A stretch of 64,000 nt of DNA from Struthidea cinerea (GCA_013397865.1 VZTI01001783.1:480554-544553); one strand, 5' to 3'; shown: positions 10,901-22,086, numbered from the stretch's first letter. Translations and numbers: made by a program. Notes: generated from the sequence alone by a model not told the origin.

Positions 10901-13900
10901 CAGTTTAGCATGGAGGTTTTTTTCCTGTAATGAAAAAAAAAAAAAATCTCTCTCCACACTATTTTTGTGTTATGCCATACTACCTAAATATTAAAGTGGG
11001 AAAAGTTTCATGATGATTGGCAGCATGTCTGATGAATTCCTTGCATATACGCACTTACTCATCTGTTACATTAAAAGCTCAGTCTCTAAAATAAGTTGTC
11101 CTGTGTTTTCACTGGAAGGTGAGATACTGCCAGTCATTAAGTGAAGAGGAAAAGAAGGAGCTGCAGATGTTCAGTTCTCAGCGCAAAAAGGAGGCACTGG
11201 GACGAGGCACTATTAAACTACTCTCCAGAGCAGTGATGCACGCCATTTGTGAGCAGGTAACACACTGGTGCCACAAGCCAGCTACAGGGCTGAATAATGT
11301 AAAACTACAGTAGCTCAAAATTTAAACTTATCTCTGTCTATGTCTGAAAACAACAACAACAACAGATTATTTTTGAAACTGCATGGAAGAAGAAAGAAGG
11401 CAGTGCTTGCTTAAGCAAAATGTACCTTTGACACTGGGAATGAACTGAGTCTTTGATATATTTCCCACTCAAAAAAACCCCCTAATGCTGACTCATACTA
11501 AAGTAATGACAAATAAAAAGCAGACATATGCTTTAAAATGTTATTTTGTATAAAATAAACTTACATTCACAAAAGGTTCATTGAGATGCAGTTCATGTAG
11601 ACCAAAACTGATAACATTTTTTCCTCTTGTCAGAACTTTGGAATAAAATCTCATATTGGGCTTGGTGTTTTAACTTAGTTTAAATGCAAGAAGCTAGTTA
11701 GAGTTTTGGATGGGAAGTGTGCTCACTTTCTGGGTTTGTTCCTAGTGTGGTACAAAAGTAAACGGTGGTGAAGTTGCAGTTTTTGCCTCAAGAGCTGGGC
11801 CTGGTGTGTGCTGGCATCCCTCGTGTTTCGTGTGCTTCACGTGCAATGAGCTGCTCGTTGATCTTATCTACTTCTACCAAGATGGAAAAATTCACTGTGG
11901 CAGACACCATGCTGAACTTCTCAAACCTCGATGTTCAGCCTGCGATGAGGTAAATAATTCACATTTTACAGCCAAACTACACTTCTGTTGTTCAGCTGAC
12001 AAACTGCATCACTTGGGAAATTCCTAACTCCAGATGCAGTCACTTAAGAAGTCAGGACACTGTTGCATAGAGGAGTTTGAAGGCTGAGGAGTATTCATTT
12101 CTTGTCAAACTGGAAATATTACAAGCAATAAGATGATATTTAGAAAGCAAACACCTGTTTGTGTTTAGAATTGAACACTCTCAAATATTCCAAAATATTA
12201 TCCCTATAGAAGCTTCTTTAATGGTTCAGTTCCTAAGGTTCCCTTTTTTTTTTTTGCTTTAGAATGTAGTTTTTCTATCTTTTTATTTTTGTTCTTACAG
12301 AAAAGGTCAGTTGTTGTGGGAGATTGTTGTTTCTGTCTTTGTATTGAAAAGGGAGCAAAATAAAAATAAATTTAGTGTGTGACCTGCAGAGTTTGGATAT
12401 TTTATATGCTCTTAACTCCCAAGGTGAGGTTTTGGCCACTTAACTAAAAGTATCATTTTTATCTCTGAAAAGATAATTTTTGCTGATGAGTGTACAGAAG
12501 CTGAGGGTCGCCACTGGCACATGAAGCACTTCTGTTGCCTCGAGTGTGAAACAGTCCTGGGTGGACAGAGGTACATCATGAAGGATGGGCGGCCGTTCTG
12601 CTGTAACTGTTTCGAATCTCTCTATGCAGAATACTGTGAGACCTGTGGGGAACACATTGGTAAGTGTGTCCTTTTTAAGCATTAAACTTACAAATTAAGG
12701 AAAAGCCAATTTATGACATGATTTCACATTTCAGAAGTATGAATTCTGCAAGTAATTTTTTAGAGAGACCCAGAGCATTGCTTTTTCTCCCTTTCCAGGT
12801 GTTGACCATGCTCAGATGACCTATGATGGACAGCACTGGCATGCCACAGAAACCTGCTTTTCTTGTGCTCAGTGCAAGACCTCTTTGCTTGGCTGCCCTT
12901 TCCTTCCAAAGCAAGGGCAGATTTACTGTTCAAAAACCTGCAGTCTGGGAGAGGATGTTCATGCCTCCGACTCTTCTGATTCTGCGTTCCAGTCTGCTCG
13001 ATCCAGAGATTCCAGGAGGAGTGTCCGCATGGGAAAAAGCAGCCGGTCAGCCGACCAGTGCCGCCAGTCTCTCCTCCTGTCGCCGGCCCTCAATTACAAA
13101 TTTCCTGGCCTTTCAGACAATGCCGATGATACTCTTTCTCGTAAGCTGGATGATTTAAGCCTTTCAAGGGAAGAGGCAGGCTTTGTTAATGATGACTTCT
13201 GGAAAGGAAGAGTAGAGCAAGAAATGCCTGAAGACCCTGAAGAATGGGCTGAACACGAAGACTACATGACTCAACTTCTTCTGAAGTTTGGTGATAAAAG
13301 CCTCTTCCAGCAGCCCACTGAAGTAGACATTAGATCAAGTGAACACTGGATTTCTGACAGCATGGTCAAGAGCAAGTTGGACTTGAAAAAAAATAACCCA
13401 AGCCTAGCAAGTAAGAAGTATCAATCAGACATGTACTGGGCCCAGTCACAAGATGGTTTGGGAGATTCTGCATATGGCAGCCACCCAGGCCCTGCCAGCA
13501 GCAGGAAAATCCAGGAGCTAGAGATGGAACACGGGGCCTCAGGATACAAACACGACCAAACACCATGGTATGGAGGTTCACTCGAATGTTTGTCTGACCT
13601 GAAACAGCAAGAACAAAGTGTTCGAGACTCAATGGATTCCTTAGCTTTGTCTAACATAACAGGTAATGGGGAAATAAACGAATGGTTTTGATGGAGAGGT
13701 CAACAAAAGCAGGCATTGTGGGAGTATTTTAAAGGAAGATTTTTCATTTCGCTGATTTCTATAAAGCTTTAGTATCAAGAGATGCATGTAAAGTAGGCAG
13801 CAGCTTTTATCAAGCACATAATCTTTTACAGGATATGTTTCTGCTACTTAAATCCTATTAGATTCTTCTCCTTTCTTTCTTTTGCTTAAAGCAAAAAAAT

Positions 13901-15836
13901 CATTGATGTTAAACAGAATAAGAACAGTCTTAAACTACACATTTGTTATATACAAACCACTGCTTTAAGCAATATCATATGTGTAAGAAGTTGTATTATA
14001 TATTAGGATAATATTAAAGATAATCTGCAAAACACTTCAGATAATCTCCTGATTTGCTTGTAAAAATATGTAGAAAATCTGAAAGGATGGTAAACTTCTT
14101 GGCCATAGGAAATCAGGTTTATGAGATTATCTTTCCCCATTGACTAAAGGGAAACTGGTAATCCACTTTCATTAACCTCCTTGTCAAACGTGACTGAAGT
14201 TGCCCAAAGGGATAGAGCGTGCATTAACCTTCCTTTCCTATTTCTGTACAAAAAGCCCAAACCTGGCAGTTACAGAACCATTTGAAATGTTGTTCGATCA
14301 TCGTCTCCTTTCCTTTCCTTTCCTCCTGTAACCCAAATTACTGCAGCTACTTGTCTAGCTGAGGCCCAGCCACAGGCTGGCTGCATTTGCCGAGCAGCAG
14401 TGGAGGAACTGAGGAGGGGAGCTTGGTTCAGGGGGCACAGGAGGAGGGGGCACTGGAGGTGTTGCACCTGGGACCATCACAGGGCACGTGACGCTGTTGT
14501 TGTGGGAATGAAGGGTTAGTGGACACAAAGGTGGAGTACAGCAGGCCAGCTTACTTTTGATGATTTTTGGAGAGTAAGGACCCTTCTTTGCAAGGCAGTA
14601 AGCTTGGCTTTCCTGTTCCAACAGCTGGAACATGAATTTGGCAATACCAGAAATGTGAAATATTTTAGCCTTAAGAATGGCAAGCACAGACTGTAGAATA
14701 ATTTTAAGTAATCTTTTTTTCTTAAAAGGCGTACCTGTATGTATGTTTCAAAATTTTAAACCCATTGAACTTCCGCTCATGATAGCTAATTCTTTGGTCA
14801 TCAGAGCTAATATTTAAATGTTTTAAGTCAAAACAAAGCTTATTCTACTATGGAGTCTTTTTTGGTAATAGTTCAAAAAAACACTGGCTGACAAGAAATG
14901 TTTCATATTTTGTTATAATACTTGTCTCTTTGATACTCCTCTCATTTTCTTTTTCCTCCTTTCTCCACTCCCACCGCAGGGGCTTCAATGGATGGAGAAG
15001 GCAAGCCACGGCCATCTCTCTACTCTTTGCAAACTTTCCAAGAACTGGAGGTGGAGGACTGTGAGAAGATGAGCAACATGGGAACTCTGAATTCTTCAAT
15101 GCTCCATCGAAGCACTGAGTCCTTGAAGAGTCTGAGCTCAGAGTTGTGTCAGGAAAAAGTCTTGCCAGAGGAAAAGCCAGTGCATGTGCCTGTACTGAGA
15201 CGATCTAAATCCCAGTCTAGACCACAACAAGTGAAGTTTTCAGATGATGTTATCGATAATGGAAGTTATGAGAATCTTGAAATACGTCAGCCTCCAATGA
15301 GTGAAAGGACTCGTAGGCGTGTTTACCACTTTGAAGAGCGTGGAAATCGGCCTTCTCACCATCGTAGAAGAAGTAGGAAGTCTCGTTCAGATAATGCACT
15401 TAACTTGGCCACAGAAAGAAGAAGCTCTCCAAGAGAGAGATTTCGTTATTACTCCCCTCAGGATCATGAAAAATTTATTCAGAATAGAAGCTCACGTGAG
15501 CTTCGGGCCTATATTCAAAATGCAGAGCTGTATGGACCGTATGCCCATACCAGGTCTGACTATGCACTGCGGAATCAGATGGTTGATAAATTTTTTGGAT
15601 TGTATGGTGAGGAAGATGACTCCTGGTGTTCAACTTCATCCTCATCATCTGATTCTGAAGAGGAAGGATATTTTCTAGGACAGCCAATTCCACAGCCACG
15701 GTCACTGAGATATCCATACTATACAGATGATCTCTCTGGTCCTACTACTGCGTTATCTAGTTCTCAGTTTGGACAAAGGACAACCAAATCAAAGAAGAAG
15801 AGGGGACACAAAGGAAAAAATTGTATTATATCTTAA
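7808..15836 (+). CDS. PRICKLE1: PRICKLE1, planar cell polarity PET/LIM protein (7 coding exons)
   Basis: This is a complete gene, spliced from 7808-7939, 10186-10299, 11119-11256, 11746-11949, 12473-12659, 12799-13662 and 14980-15836. The exons join in phase with no stop into 831 codons, the length I recall for human PRICKLE1. The protein starts MPLEMEPK and ends in CIIS. In order it has a PET domain (about residues 14-122), three zinc-binding LIM domains (about 124-313, with CxxC and HxxC/CxxC pairs), a long serine/basic-rich region with nuclear-localisation-like clusters (for example RRRSRKSR), an acidic serine stretch, and a C-terminal CAAX box for farnesylation. Known role of the family: a cytoplasmic core planar cell polarity protein working with VANGL and Dishevelled at membranes. 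PRICKLE1 is also described as a REST-interacting protein at the nuclear envelope. Arg104, the site of a known human myoclonus epilepsy change (R104Q), is the normal Arg here. All introns are GT-AG. PRICKLE2 is excluded by the near-identity to PRICKLE1 throughout. Confidence 0.97.
7940..10185 (+). other. PRICKLE1: PRICKLE1 intron 2, no gene seen
   Basis: This is AT-rich intron DNA with a good donor and an acceptor at 10184-10185. A 95-codon open frame (8406-8693) has no recognisable feature and is not called. No clear transposon was recognised here. Confidence 0.7.
10186..10299 (+). CDS. PRICKLE1: PRICKLE1 coding exon 2 (residues 45-82, PET domain)
   Basis: The exon has 38 codons in phase 0 at both ends and runs from VQLYFACLPEEK to PPHDNE. 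This is the core of the PET domain. Flanks are an AG acceptor (GGTCAG) and a GTAAAC donor. Val45 replaces the Ile I recall in human; the rest is nearly identical. Confidence 0.95.
10300..11118 (+). other. PRICKLE1: PRICKLE1 intron 3, no gene seen
   Basis: This is an intron with a GC-box-like GGGGCGGGG at about 10733 and an A-run near 10934. No coding or repeat element was recognised. Confidence 0.65.
11119..11256 (+). CDS. PRICKLE1: PRICKLE1 coding exon 3 (residues 83-128)
   Basis: The exon has 46 codons in phase 0 and runs from VRYCQSLSEEEKKEL to HAICEQ. It completes the PET domain and supplies the first cysteine (Cys126) of LIM1. Arg104 is in the QRKKEALGRG segment. The acceptor is GGAAG before GTGAGA, so the exon itself begins GTGAGA and mimics a donor; the protein match fixes the boundary. 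Confidence 0.95.
11257..11745 (+). other. PRICKLE1: PRICKLE1 intron 4, no gene seen
   Basis: This is an intron of about 490 bases with a short CAACAA run near 11350. It ends in a TTCCTAG acceptor. Nothing else was recognised. Confidence 0.65.
11746..11949 (+). CDS. PRICKLE1: PRICKLE1 coding exon 4 (residues 129-196, LIM1)
   Basis: The exon has 68 codons in phase 0 and carries most of LIM1: Cys129, His152, Cys155, Cys158, Cys161, Cys179, then the first cysteine pair of LIM2 (Cys191, Cys194). It ends SACDE before GTAAAT. Confidence 0.96.
11950..12472 (+). other. PRICKLE1: PRICKLE1 intron 5, no gene seen
   Basis: This is an intron with long T-runs (about 12246-12290) and an AAAAG acceptor directly before residue Ile197. 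A TTACAG at about 12295-12300 is an acceptor look-alike, but the following sequence does not encode LIM residues. Confidence 0.65.
12473..12659 (+). CDS. PRICKLE1: PRICKLE1 coding exon 5 (residues 197-259, LIM2)
   Basis: The exon has 62 codons plus one base. It begins IIFADECTEAEGRHWHMKHF and ends ETCGEHI plus the first base of a Gly codon. It supplies the zinc ligands of LIM2 and the first pair of LIM3. The donor is GTAAGT, a full consensus. Confidence 0.96.
12799..13662 (+). CDS. PRICKLE1: PRICKLE1 coding exon 6 (residues 259-547, LIM3 and linker)
   Basis: The exon has 864 bases, starting with two bases that complete Gly259 and ending with the first base of Gly547. It holds LIM3, the RSRDSRRSVRMGKSSRSADQ basic/serine segment, and acidic-aromatic blocks such as EDPEEWAEHEDYMTQLLLKF. 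The reading frame runs on for about 29 bases past the donor (ITG then GTAATG) to a stop, so intron retention would truncate the protein after a few extra residues. Confidence 0.96.
13663..14979 (+). other. PRICKLE1: PRICKLE1 intron 7, no gene seen
   Basis: This last intron has a local GC-rich, G-biased block at about 14,355-14,530 and otherwise AT-rich DNA. It ends in a pyrimidine-rich tract and CCGCAG. No separate gene is supported. Confidence 0.65.
14980..15836 (+). CDS. PRICKLE1: PRICKLE1 last coding exon (residues 547-831)
   Basis: Two bases complete Gly547, followed by 284 codons and TAA (15834-15836). The exon carries the conserved blocks MSNMGTLNSSMLHRS, RRSKSQSRPQQVKFSDD and PPMSERTRRRVY, a basic NLS-like RRRSRKSRSDNALNL segment, an acidic serine run (SSSSSDSEEEGYFLGQPIP), a KKKRGHKGK basic patch and the terminal CIIS farnesylation motif. 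Confidence 0.96.
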
Positions 15837-16179
15837 TTAATTACTAATATTGCTTAATTGGGAGGACCAGTCAATTCTGTAGCTACAGTTTGAACCACAT
15901 CTTTTTATATTAATAATTGTACTTAGGCAAGTTGCTAAAGTTCGTAATGCTTTGCCAGTGTAAATGATAACCGTGCCAGAGTTTACATTGTAAAAGTAAC
16001 ATTCAGAAATGTCACCACACCAAATGATCTGCTCTGATACTGCTAGGTTTACATACTGTGTTTCAGCTGTCCAAATACTGTTACTGCAGTTCTTAATACA
16101 GACTTTTCGTAGCCATTTTATTTTATGCTCACTATTCACCTACACTGAATGATCTGAGAGAGACGATTCAACAAAGATC

Positions 16180-16189
16180 AATAAATAAA
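16180..16189 (+). terminator. PRICKLE1: Proximal polyadenylation signals
   Basis: Two overlapping AATAAA hexamers lie about 345 bases after the PRICKLE1 stop, followed by a TGT/GT-containing stretch. Confidence 0.55.
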
Positions 16190-17431
16190 AATGTCAGTCC
16201 TGTGCTGTAACTGTATACACACAAGGTGATCTTTGACTTTTTCCTCTTGCTGCCAAGAAAAAGAAGGCTCTATACTGTGCCCTTTCTTCATTGATGAAGC
16301 TCACTCCTCCCCATTCAAGTTTCCATACAAAAACTGGATTCTTTTTTTTGGGAAAATGCTCCTTAAAAAAGGAAAAATCATAATGTGGCAGCTGAAATGC
16401 TTGAAGCCTTGATGTATCCTAAAGCAGCAGCGAATGTTTTGTACATTTAACTCCCATGGTTTTTCCTCTACAATTTTTTGAGAAAGTGTGAGGTGGTTGG
16501 TTTTGGTTTTGGGGGTTTTTACATGCCTGTTTAAAGGAAGATATTGATTCAGCTGCTGGAATTAGACTTAGCTGCCAATGAGTTGTGACGTTTTTCCTGT
16601 CATGCCCCCCACCCCTCAGCAGTGAGAGAGGTACAGCTGCTGGAGTCCTTTGCTCAGGCATGTAACCCCATTTAAGTCAATGGATCTACTTACGTAACAA
16701 ATATTTTCATATGGGCTTAAAGGATTAGGCTCCAGAATTGTGTCTTTTCACATGCATTATCCAGGTTTTAAAATGTATTAGCTGCAATTCTAAGTCAAAA
16801 AACATTGATATTTATAATGTAGTATTTCATAGGCTTAAATGTATTCATAATTTAACAGTGCAAATATTAATGTACATACTGTATAGTTAAAATTTTAAAA
16901 TCTGAATATTTTTATATCCCTGAATTTGAAGAAGTTTGTTACAATATCAAACTAGATTTGTTAGAGGTTTAACAGCAGTGTTATGGATGACATATTGCTT
17001 GTATTTTAGTCAGGGGGTTTAAGTTGAAAAATGTTCAGTGCAAAACAGCTTAATTTTGTCTACTAGGTATTAAAAGCTCTGTATGCATGGTGGGGCTATG
17101 TAAATACTCTGTATGGCCCTCTTAATCTTGCAAGTATTATTTATGGGTCAAGCAAAATGTAAACTATATAAATGTAAAAACCACACAAGCTTGGAATATA
17201 TCATTACAACCAGTATGCAACTCCTGTGGATGTGGATTTTTTTATTATTGTTCCTCCTCCTTCCCCAAAAATAATTTTTGAAGTTTGCCTACCTAAAGGA
17301 AAAGAGATACTGTGTGGTTCTAGAAGGCAAGCTGGCAAAAACTATATAGTAGGTAATCACAGTAGTTGCCTTGAACTCAGATATGGAGCAGAAGCTATTT
17401 TAAGTTACAGTAAACTTCTTCCACCCTTTTA

Positions 17432-17437
17432 AATAAA
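17432..17437 (+). terminator. PRICKLE1: Distal polyadenylation signal candidate
   Basis: An AATAAA lies about 1.6 kb after the PRICKLE1 stop, downstream of the two Pumilio-type sites. Use is inferred, not shown. Confidence 0.45.
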
Positions 17438-17455
17438 GGGCAGAAATTTCTTAAC

Positions 17456-18289
17456 AGTGACATCCACTAATGAAGATAGTAAATGCTAAAGCCATTGGCT
17501 TTCTGACCACCTCAAGAAAGGAAACTAATGAAATAATAGATGCTTCCTACCAAAAAAGCCTGTCAGATGGAATTAAGCTTGCCCTACCCTTGAGGATAGA
17601 GAAGTATGGAAACAAAAGCAGCTAGAAGTAAGGGAGGGAATGAACATGAGCACTGGTTTACACCAAAGAAAATAAAGCTCCAACAATGATTAGGACCTTC
17701 TATTCTCACCTGCATTTCCAAAAATGGGAAACCAGGATCCTCAGAAACAAAATGCTGTGTCGCTACTGCTGTGTCCCTTGTTGTACCAACTAACTATCAT
17801 CTCATGGGGAAATGTCTCCACAAGTAGTTCTGATCCCTACACCATCTCCTGAGATGCAGCAGATGTACTCTCCCAAACTGCAGTACCTTATGAAATATTG
17901 CAGTTGTCCATAGATTGTTAGCTGCTTCTTAATACTTTCTTCTTTAAAAAAAGTTTAAAGATTACTATACAGCTTTATTTTTTTCAGCTTGACATAAACA
18001 GTATCTTATTATTTTTTACTTCTTATGAAAAATATTTCTAATTGATTCCTCCACCTTACATATAAAGAGAATGGTATGGGATATAGAGTCTGTGACCAGC
18101 TCAAGACTCAGGTACAGTCAGAAACGTTCTGAAGTGTGGTTTGTGTTATTGAAAGTAGTACCTGTATTCCAAGTAGAGCATATACTCTGGTACGCTGAGT
18201 TAAAGATCATTTAATAGATAAAAACAAACAAGCAAAAAGCCCCAAACAGAAAACCCTGGAGTGATACGAAAAAACCCACTAGTTCACCA
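17456..18289. other. Intergenic DNA, no gene seen
   Basis: This is AT-rich DNA between the PRICKLE1 3' end and the LTR fragment. An extra AATAAA at 17671-17676 and an A/C-rich patch at about 18221-18260 are the only features noted. Confidence 0.5.
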
Positions 18290-18632
18290 CTAGCCAACTA
18301 ATACCCAGTCTGTCCTTGAATAGCAGCAGCCCTGGCCCCCAGCCCTAGTTTTATATGCCGAGCATGATGCTCTATCTATCACCAGCGGTCAGCTGGGGTC
18401 AGCTGTCCTGGCTGTGTCCCCTCCCACCATCTTACGCACCCCCAGCCTCCTCACTGCTGGGGTGGGCTGAGAGGCAGAAAATTTTGGCCTTGACTCTGTG
18501 TAAGCTCTGCTCAGCAACAGCTGAAACATCCCAGTGTTACCAGCATGTTTCCAGGACAAACCTGAAGCACAGCACCACTGCACCAGCTACTAAGAAGAAC
18601 ATTTAACTCCATCCCAGCCACACCCAGTACAG
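18290..18632 (+). mobile_element. ERVL-type LTR fragment of neoavian kind
   Basis: The stretch matches from memory the 3' part of a family of LTRs that is very common in neoavian bird genomes: a GGTCAGCTGGGGTCAGCTGT segment, a C-rich block, a TTGACTCTGTGTAAGC segment, and a final block ending near CCCAGTACA. The left part and the usual TGTCATGG start are missing or eroded, so this is a truncated or old solo LTR. No internal viral coding sequence is present. Family naming is by recognition only. Confidence 0.65.
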
Positions 18633-19390
18633 CCTTCAGGACAGAGAAAAATATAATAGCAAAACATTATCCTTATCCTCCTCAAGACTGAAAATCTTGC
18701 AGCCAAGAGGGTGACAAGGATTTGGTCCTTCTCTGATATCTGGCATTACCTCCTTTCATATCAATAGTGGTTTTGTTGCTGATTTTCACCTTTACTGCTT
18801 ACCCTGTCACTCTAAGCTGCCAACTTGCCCAGGTGAGGTCACAGAGGTAAGCACTTCAGTTTAGGCAGATAGAAATTACTCCTAGCTCTTGTCAATGTTG
18901 CAGATACTCTTAAAAAATAAAAAAGAAGGTGGAAATGGAAGGAGTATGGAAATTCAATGCTGTTTTCAGGACCTCTGAAGATGACAAATTCCTCCATCAC
19001 TGCATGTTTACTTCCCCCGATGCTCTTCCTACAGCTTTCCAGAGCCCCATTGAGGCTGACCACTAGACCAGGGACAATTTATTTTTTTACATTGACATGA
19101 AGTAATCCAAACTACATACCTGTAAAGCAAGCAAGACTAAAAGCCATGTTTTTTTCCTTAAGGGACTGCCATAGTATATTTTACTTACATCAACTGAAAG
19201 TATACATCACAAAAGGTTAAAATGCAAACATTCAACACAATGCCAAGTATTAGATGGAAAATCAGTTACTTATCACTTACAAAGGTGAATTAAACCTTTC
19301 ACAGAAATAGCACTTACAAAAAATTCAAAAGACTCCTTAGTTCACAAGTAAAGTTTAATCAATTAAAAAAAAAAGATTAAGCAAAAGATT
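18633..19390. other. Intergenic DNA, no gene seen
   Basis: This is AT-rich DNA between the LTR fragment and the CR1 copy. It ends in an A-run at about 19365. No gene was recognised. Confidence 0.5.
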
Positions 19391-19394
19391 AGGT

Positions 19395-20246
19395 GTAGTG
19401 AATGGGGTTACCTCAGGCTGGCAGCCAGTCACCAGCGAGACTCCACAGGGCTCAATATTAGGGCCAGTGCTCTTCAATGGAGCTAGACAAGTCAAATGTA
19501 CATTGAGTGAGTTTGCTGATGATACTAAATTGAGAGGAGCTGTGGACTCCCTTAAGCGTAGAGAAGTCCTGCAGAGAGATCCGAACAAACAAACGAGCTG
19601 GGGGGCATCACCAGCTGCATGACGTTTTAACAAGAGCAAGCACCAGATTCTCCACCTGGAACAGGGCAGTCCTGATCATCTGTAAACTTGGGGAATGAGA
19701 AGTTGGATAGCAGCCCTGCAGCGGTTTGGAGGTCCCGATCCATAGCAAATTAAACATGAGTCAGCAGTGCCCTGGGGTGCATCAGGCACAGCATCACCAG
19801 CCGGGCAAGGGAGGGGATTGTCCCACTCTGCTCTGTGCTGGGACAGCCTCACCTCAAATTCTGGGGGCAGTTTAGGGTGCCACAATATAAGAAGGATATA
19901 AAGCTATTGGTGTGCCCAGAGAAGGGTGATCAAGATGGTGAAAGGAGGAGCCTGGAGGAGACTGAGGGGTGACCTCACTGCATTCTACAGATTTCTCAAG
20001 GTGGGCAGCAGAGGGGCAGGCACTGAATTCTCTCTGGTGACCAGTGACAGGACTGGAGGAAATGCAATGAGGCTGCATCAGGGGAAGTTCAGATTGGACA
20101 TGAGGTGATCAGGCTCCCCAGGGAAGTGGTACAGCCCCAAGCCTGCCAGAGTTCAATGTTCCTAGTGGTTCAGCAAGGAGCAGGGAGTTGGACTCAACCA
20201 TCCCTACAGGTCCCTTCCAACTTGAGCTATTTCTATGATTCTGTGA
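19395..20246 (+). mobile_element. CR1 LINE, 5'-truncated with internal deletions
   Basis: The copy keeps a readable remnant of the CR1 reverse transcriptase at 19398-19622. The peptides PQGSILGPVLFN and FADDTKL are visible, the second holding the catalytic Asp pair of the palm domain. The segment normally between them is missing, and the frame ends at 19620. The 3' end has the CR1 tail: the CAGGTCCCTTCCAACTTGA block then tandem 8-mers (TTCTATGA, TTCTGTGA) at 20231-20246. It is a dead copy lying between the two convergent genes. Confidence 0.9.
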
Positions 20247-21710
20247 CTGTAACCTTAGGTCTTACTTTACAGAAAAGCACTTGAAAACTTGGATACTTTT
20301 ATAATAATAAGCTTAATCAGGCTTCAAAACAAAGGAAACTCCTAACAAACTGTACAGTAACAATGGAGATTTTTAATCAAAAATATATTACACACAGTTT
20401 TATTATTTTTTTCCATTAGCATTTCTAACCCAAAGTAGAAACTCAGATGTAACATCCTGAAGGCTCTCAGTCCTGTAGGCAAGTAGAGAAGTGCTGTAGT
20501 TATGCTTCTGCATCAGAGAAGACTTTGACTGATCTCGATAAACCAGGTTGTTGCCAGAAGGGTTGGGTCAGGTCTCACTGTGTCACAACAGCTCGCCTCT
20601 CTTCCCCTCTCTCCCTTGCTAAATTAGCATCCTGTAGCATCCATGAGCTGATTCCCACTCACTGTGGGGCCCACACAATCCCAGGTGCTAACAAGGGTAG
20701 TAGTTGTAGGCTATCTCCTTTGAGCAATGTGAACTCTTAGAAAACAGGAAAAGCCAACTGCAAAACCTCCCCTTACTGACATGAGAACTAACCAGGCATC
20801 TCAGGAATCTGATGCAATACATATTTAATACACCACATCACAATTTGCATGTGTAAGATGCTGTGACACATCCAGTACCTTGTACATGCAAAATCATTGC
20901 TATTTCACTTATGTTTCTGCACACCATTCTGATGAAATCTGGAAATAGTCAGTTTGGTTATTAGCCCTTTTATAGAGTTTCATATGTTCTAAATGCAAAT
21001 GTATACCAAACAATCATACTTACCTCTTTGTGATTATAACTCAAGTTAGCCCCTTCCTAAAATGTTCACAAAAAACCACTATCTTAATAAACGTATTCAA
21101 TTGTCTGGATTCCACTGAGAGCCTCTTGGCTTTCCTCAACCACTGTTCCTGAGCTGCAAGTTGTTCTGTCTTTCACTGCCCACCTTCCTTGCCCATCCTC
21201 GATACCCCAATTCCTGCTCCTTCTTGAAGCTGGAAATAAAGATTACACACAGCTTCCTTATTGTTAAAACTAATGGATGAAAAGGCTTGAGAAGTTGTGA
21301 GTGGGGAGAGGGACAGAGTAGGAAAAGGGACCTTCCCTGCTCAGTGGCTCCCTGCAGCTACCTTCTGTACAGTGTAGTTAAAAACAGAGCAAATAGTAAC
21401 AAAAAGTGAAATCCATCCTACATAATACTGCTTACTAGTAATGAGTCATGATATGGAAAACACCAAAACTTAAAAGGCATTTGCAGAACCTGCAATTAGA
21501 ACAAAAATACAGCACTTCTTACATCAAGTAGTTAATTGTTCTGGCAATCAGAGACTAGAGATAATCCCTAGTGTAATTTTACAGAATTAATCTGAATTTT
21601 TAAATTAAACTGGAATAAATAATTTAAATCATAATTGTGACCAATTTTGCAAGTTTTCCCTTCCTATAGTATGTATGATAACAGGACATATTTGTGCATA
21701 ACTTGAGGAA
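20247..21710. other. DNA downstream of PPHLN1, possible distal 3'UTR
   Basis: No coding feature was recognised. Read on the minus strand it follows the PPHLN1 stop. An AATAAA (minus) at 20399-20404 could serve as a distal poly(A) signal if the UTR extends this far. Confidence 0.4.
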
Positions 21711-22086
21711 TGAGAGCGACTTCGTGTAATTTTAATAAAAAATATAGTGTTTCAAGTTACACTTATAAGCATCAAAACATAAGTGTACAGACATCAGACT
21801 GATCATTTTTTCCAAGGTAACTGTGTAGAGGTTTCAAAAATAGTTTGTTGCTTTACAGCACTTTCGAAAAGAACGTCCTTTCAAAGGAATACACGACAAC
21901 AAGAACCGGTAGGAAGAACACAATCGTGGAGACCACAGGGGACAAGGGAACAGCCACCTGAGCTATTACAAAGGAGCGCAGGCCTTGGGTTCAAGCCTCG
22001 AACAAGAGCTCCTCTTTCCCCGCAAAAAGCAGATTTATGTACTATGGCAGACACAATGCAGAGGACCTAAAAGCATACTTTTGTCC
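21711..22086 (-). other. PPHLN1: PPHLN1 3'UTR
   Basis: This is untranslated DNA after the PPHLN1 stop on the minus strand. An ATTAAA signal at 21731-21736 (minus) would end a UTR of about 370 bases. The choice between this and the AATAAA at 20399 cannot be made from sequence. Confidence 0.5.
21731..21736 (-). terminator. PPHLN1: PPHLN1 polyadenylation signal candidate (ATTAAA)
   Basis: An ATTAAA hexamer on the minus strand about 350 bases after the stop codon is the first good signal encountered. Confidence 0.45.

Larger units (their letters stand above)
15837..17455 (+). other. PRICKLE1: PRICKLE1 3'UTR (proximal and distal ends)
   Basis: This is non-coding DNA after the stop. Overlapping AATAAA signals at 16180-16189 would give a short UTR of about 370 bases; another at 17432-17437 would give about 1.6 kb. 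A further AATAAA at 17671 is possible. The distal part holds two exact Pumilio-type sites (UGUANAUA) at 16871-16878 and 17099-17106 and a G/T-only tract at about 16492-16520. The true cleavage sites are not known; they are inferred from the hexamers only. Confidence 0.6.

Noticed and set aside
12816..13691. 291-codon open frame as a separate gene
   Set aside because: It is PRICKLE1 coding exon 6 (12799-13662) read through its donor.
21960..22020. GGTTCAAGCC resembling a tRNA B box
   Set aside because: No matching A box at the right spacing and no cloverleaf fold; it lies in the PPHLN1 3'UTR region.
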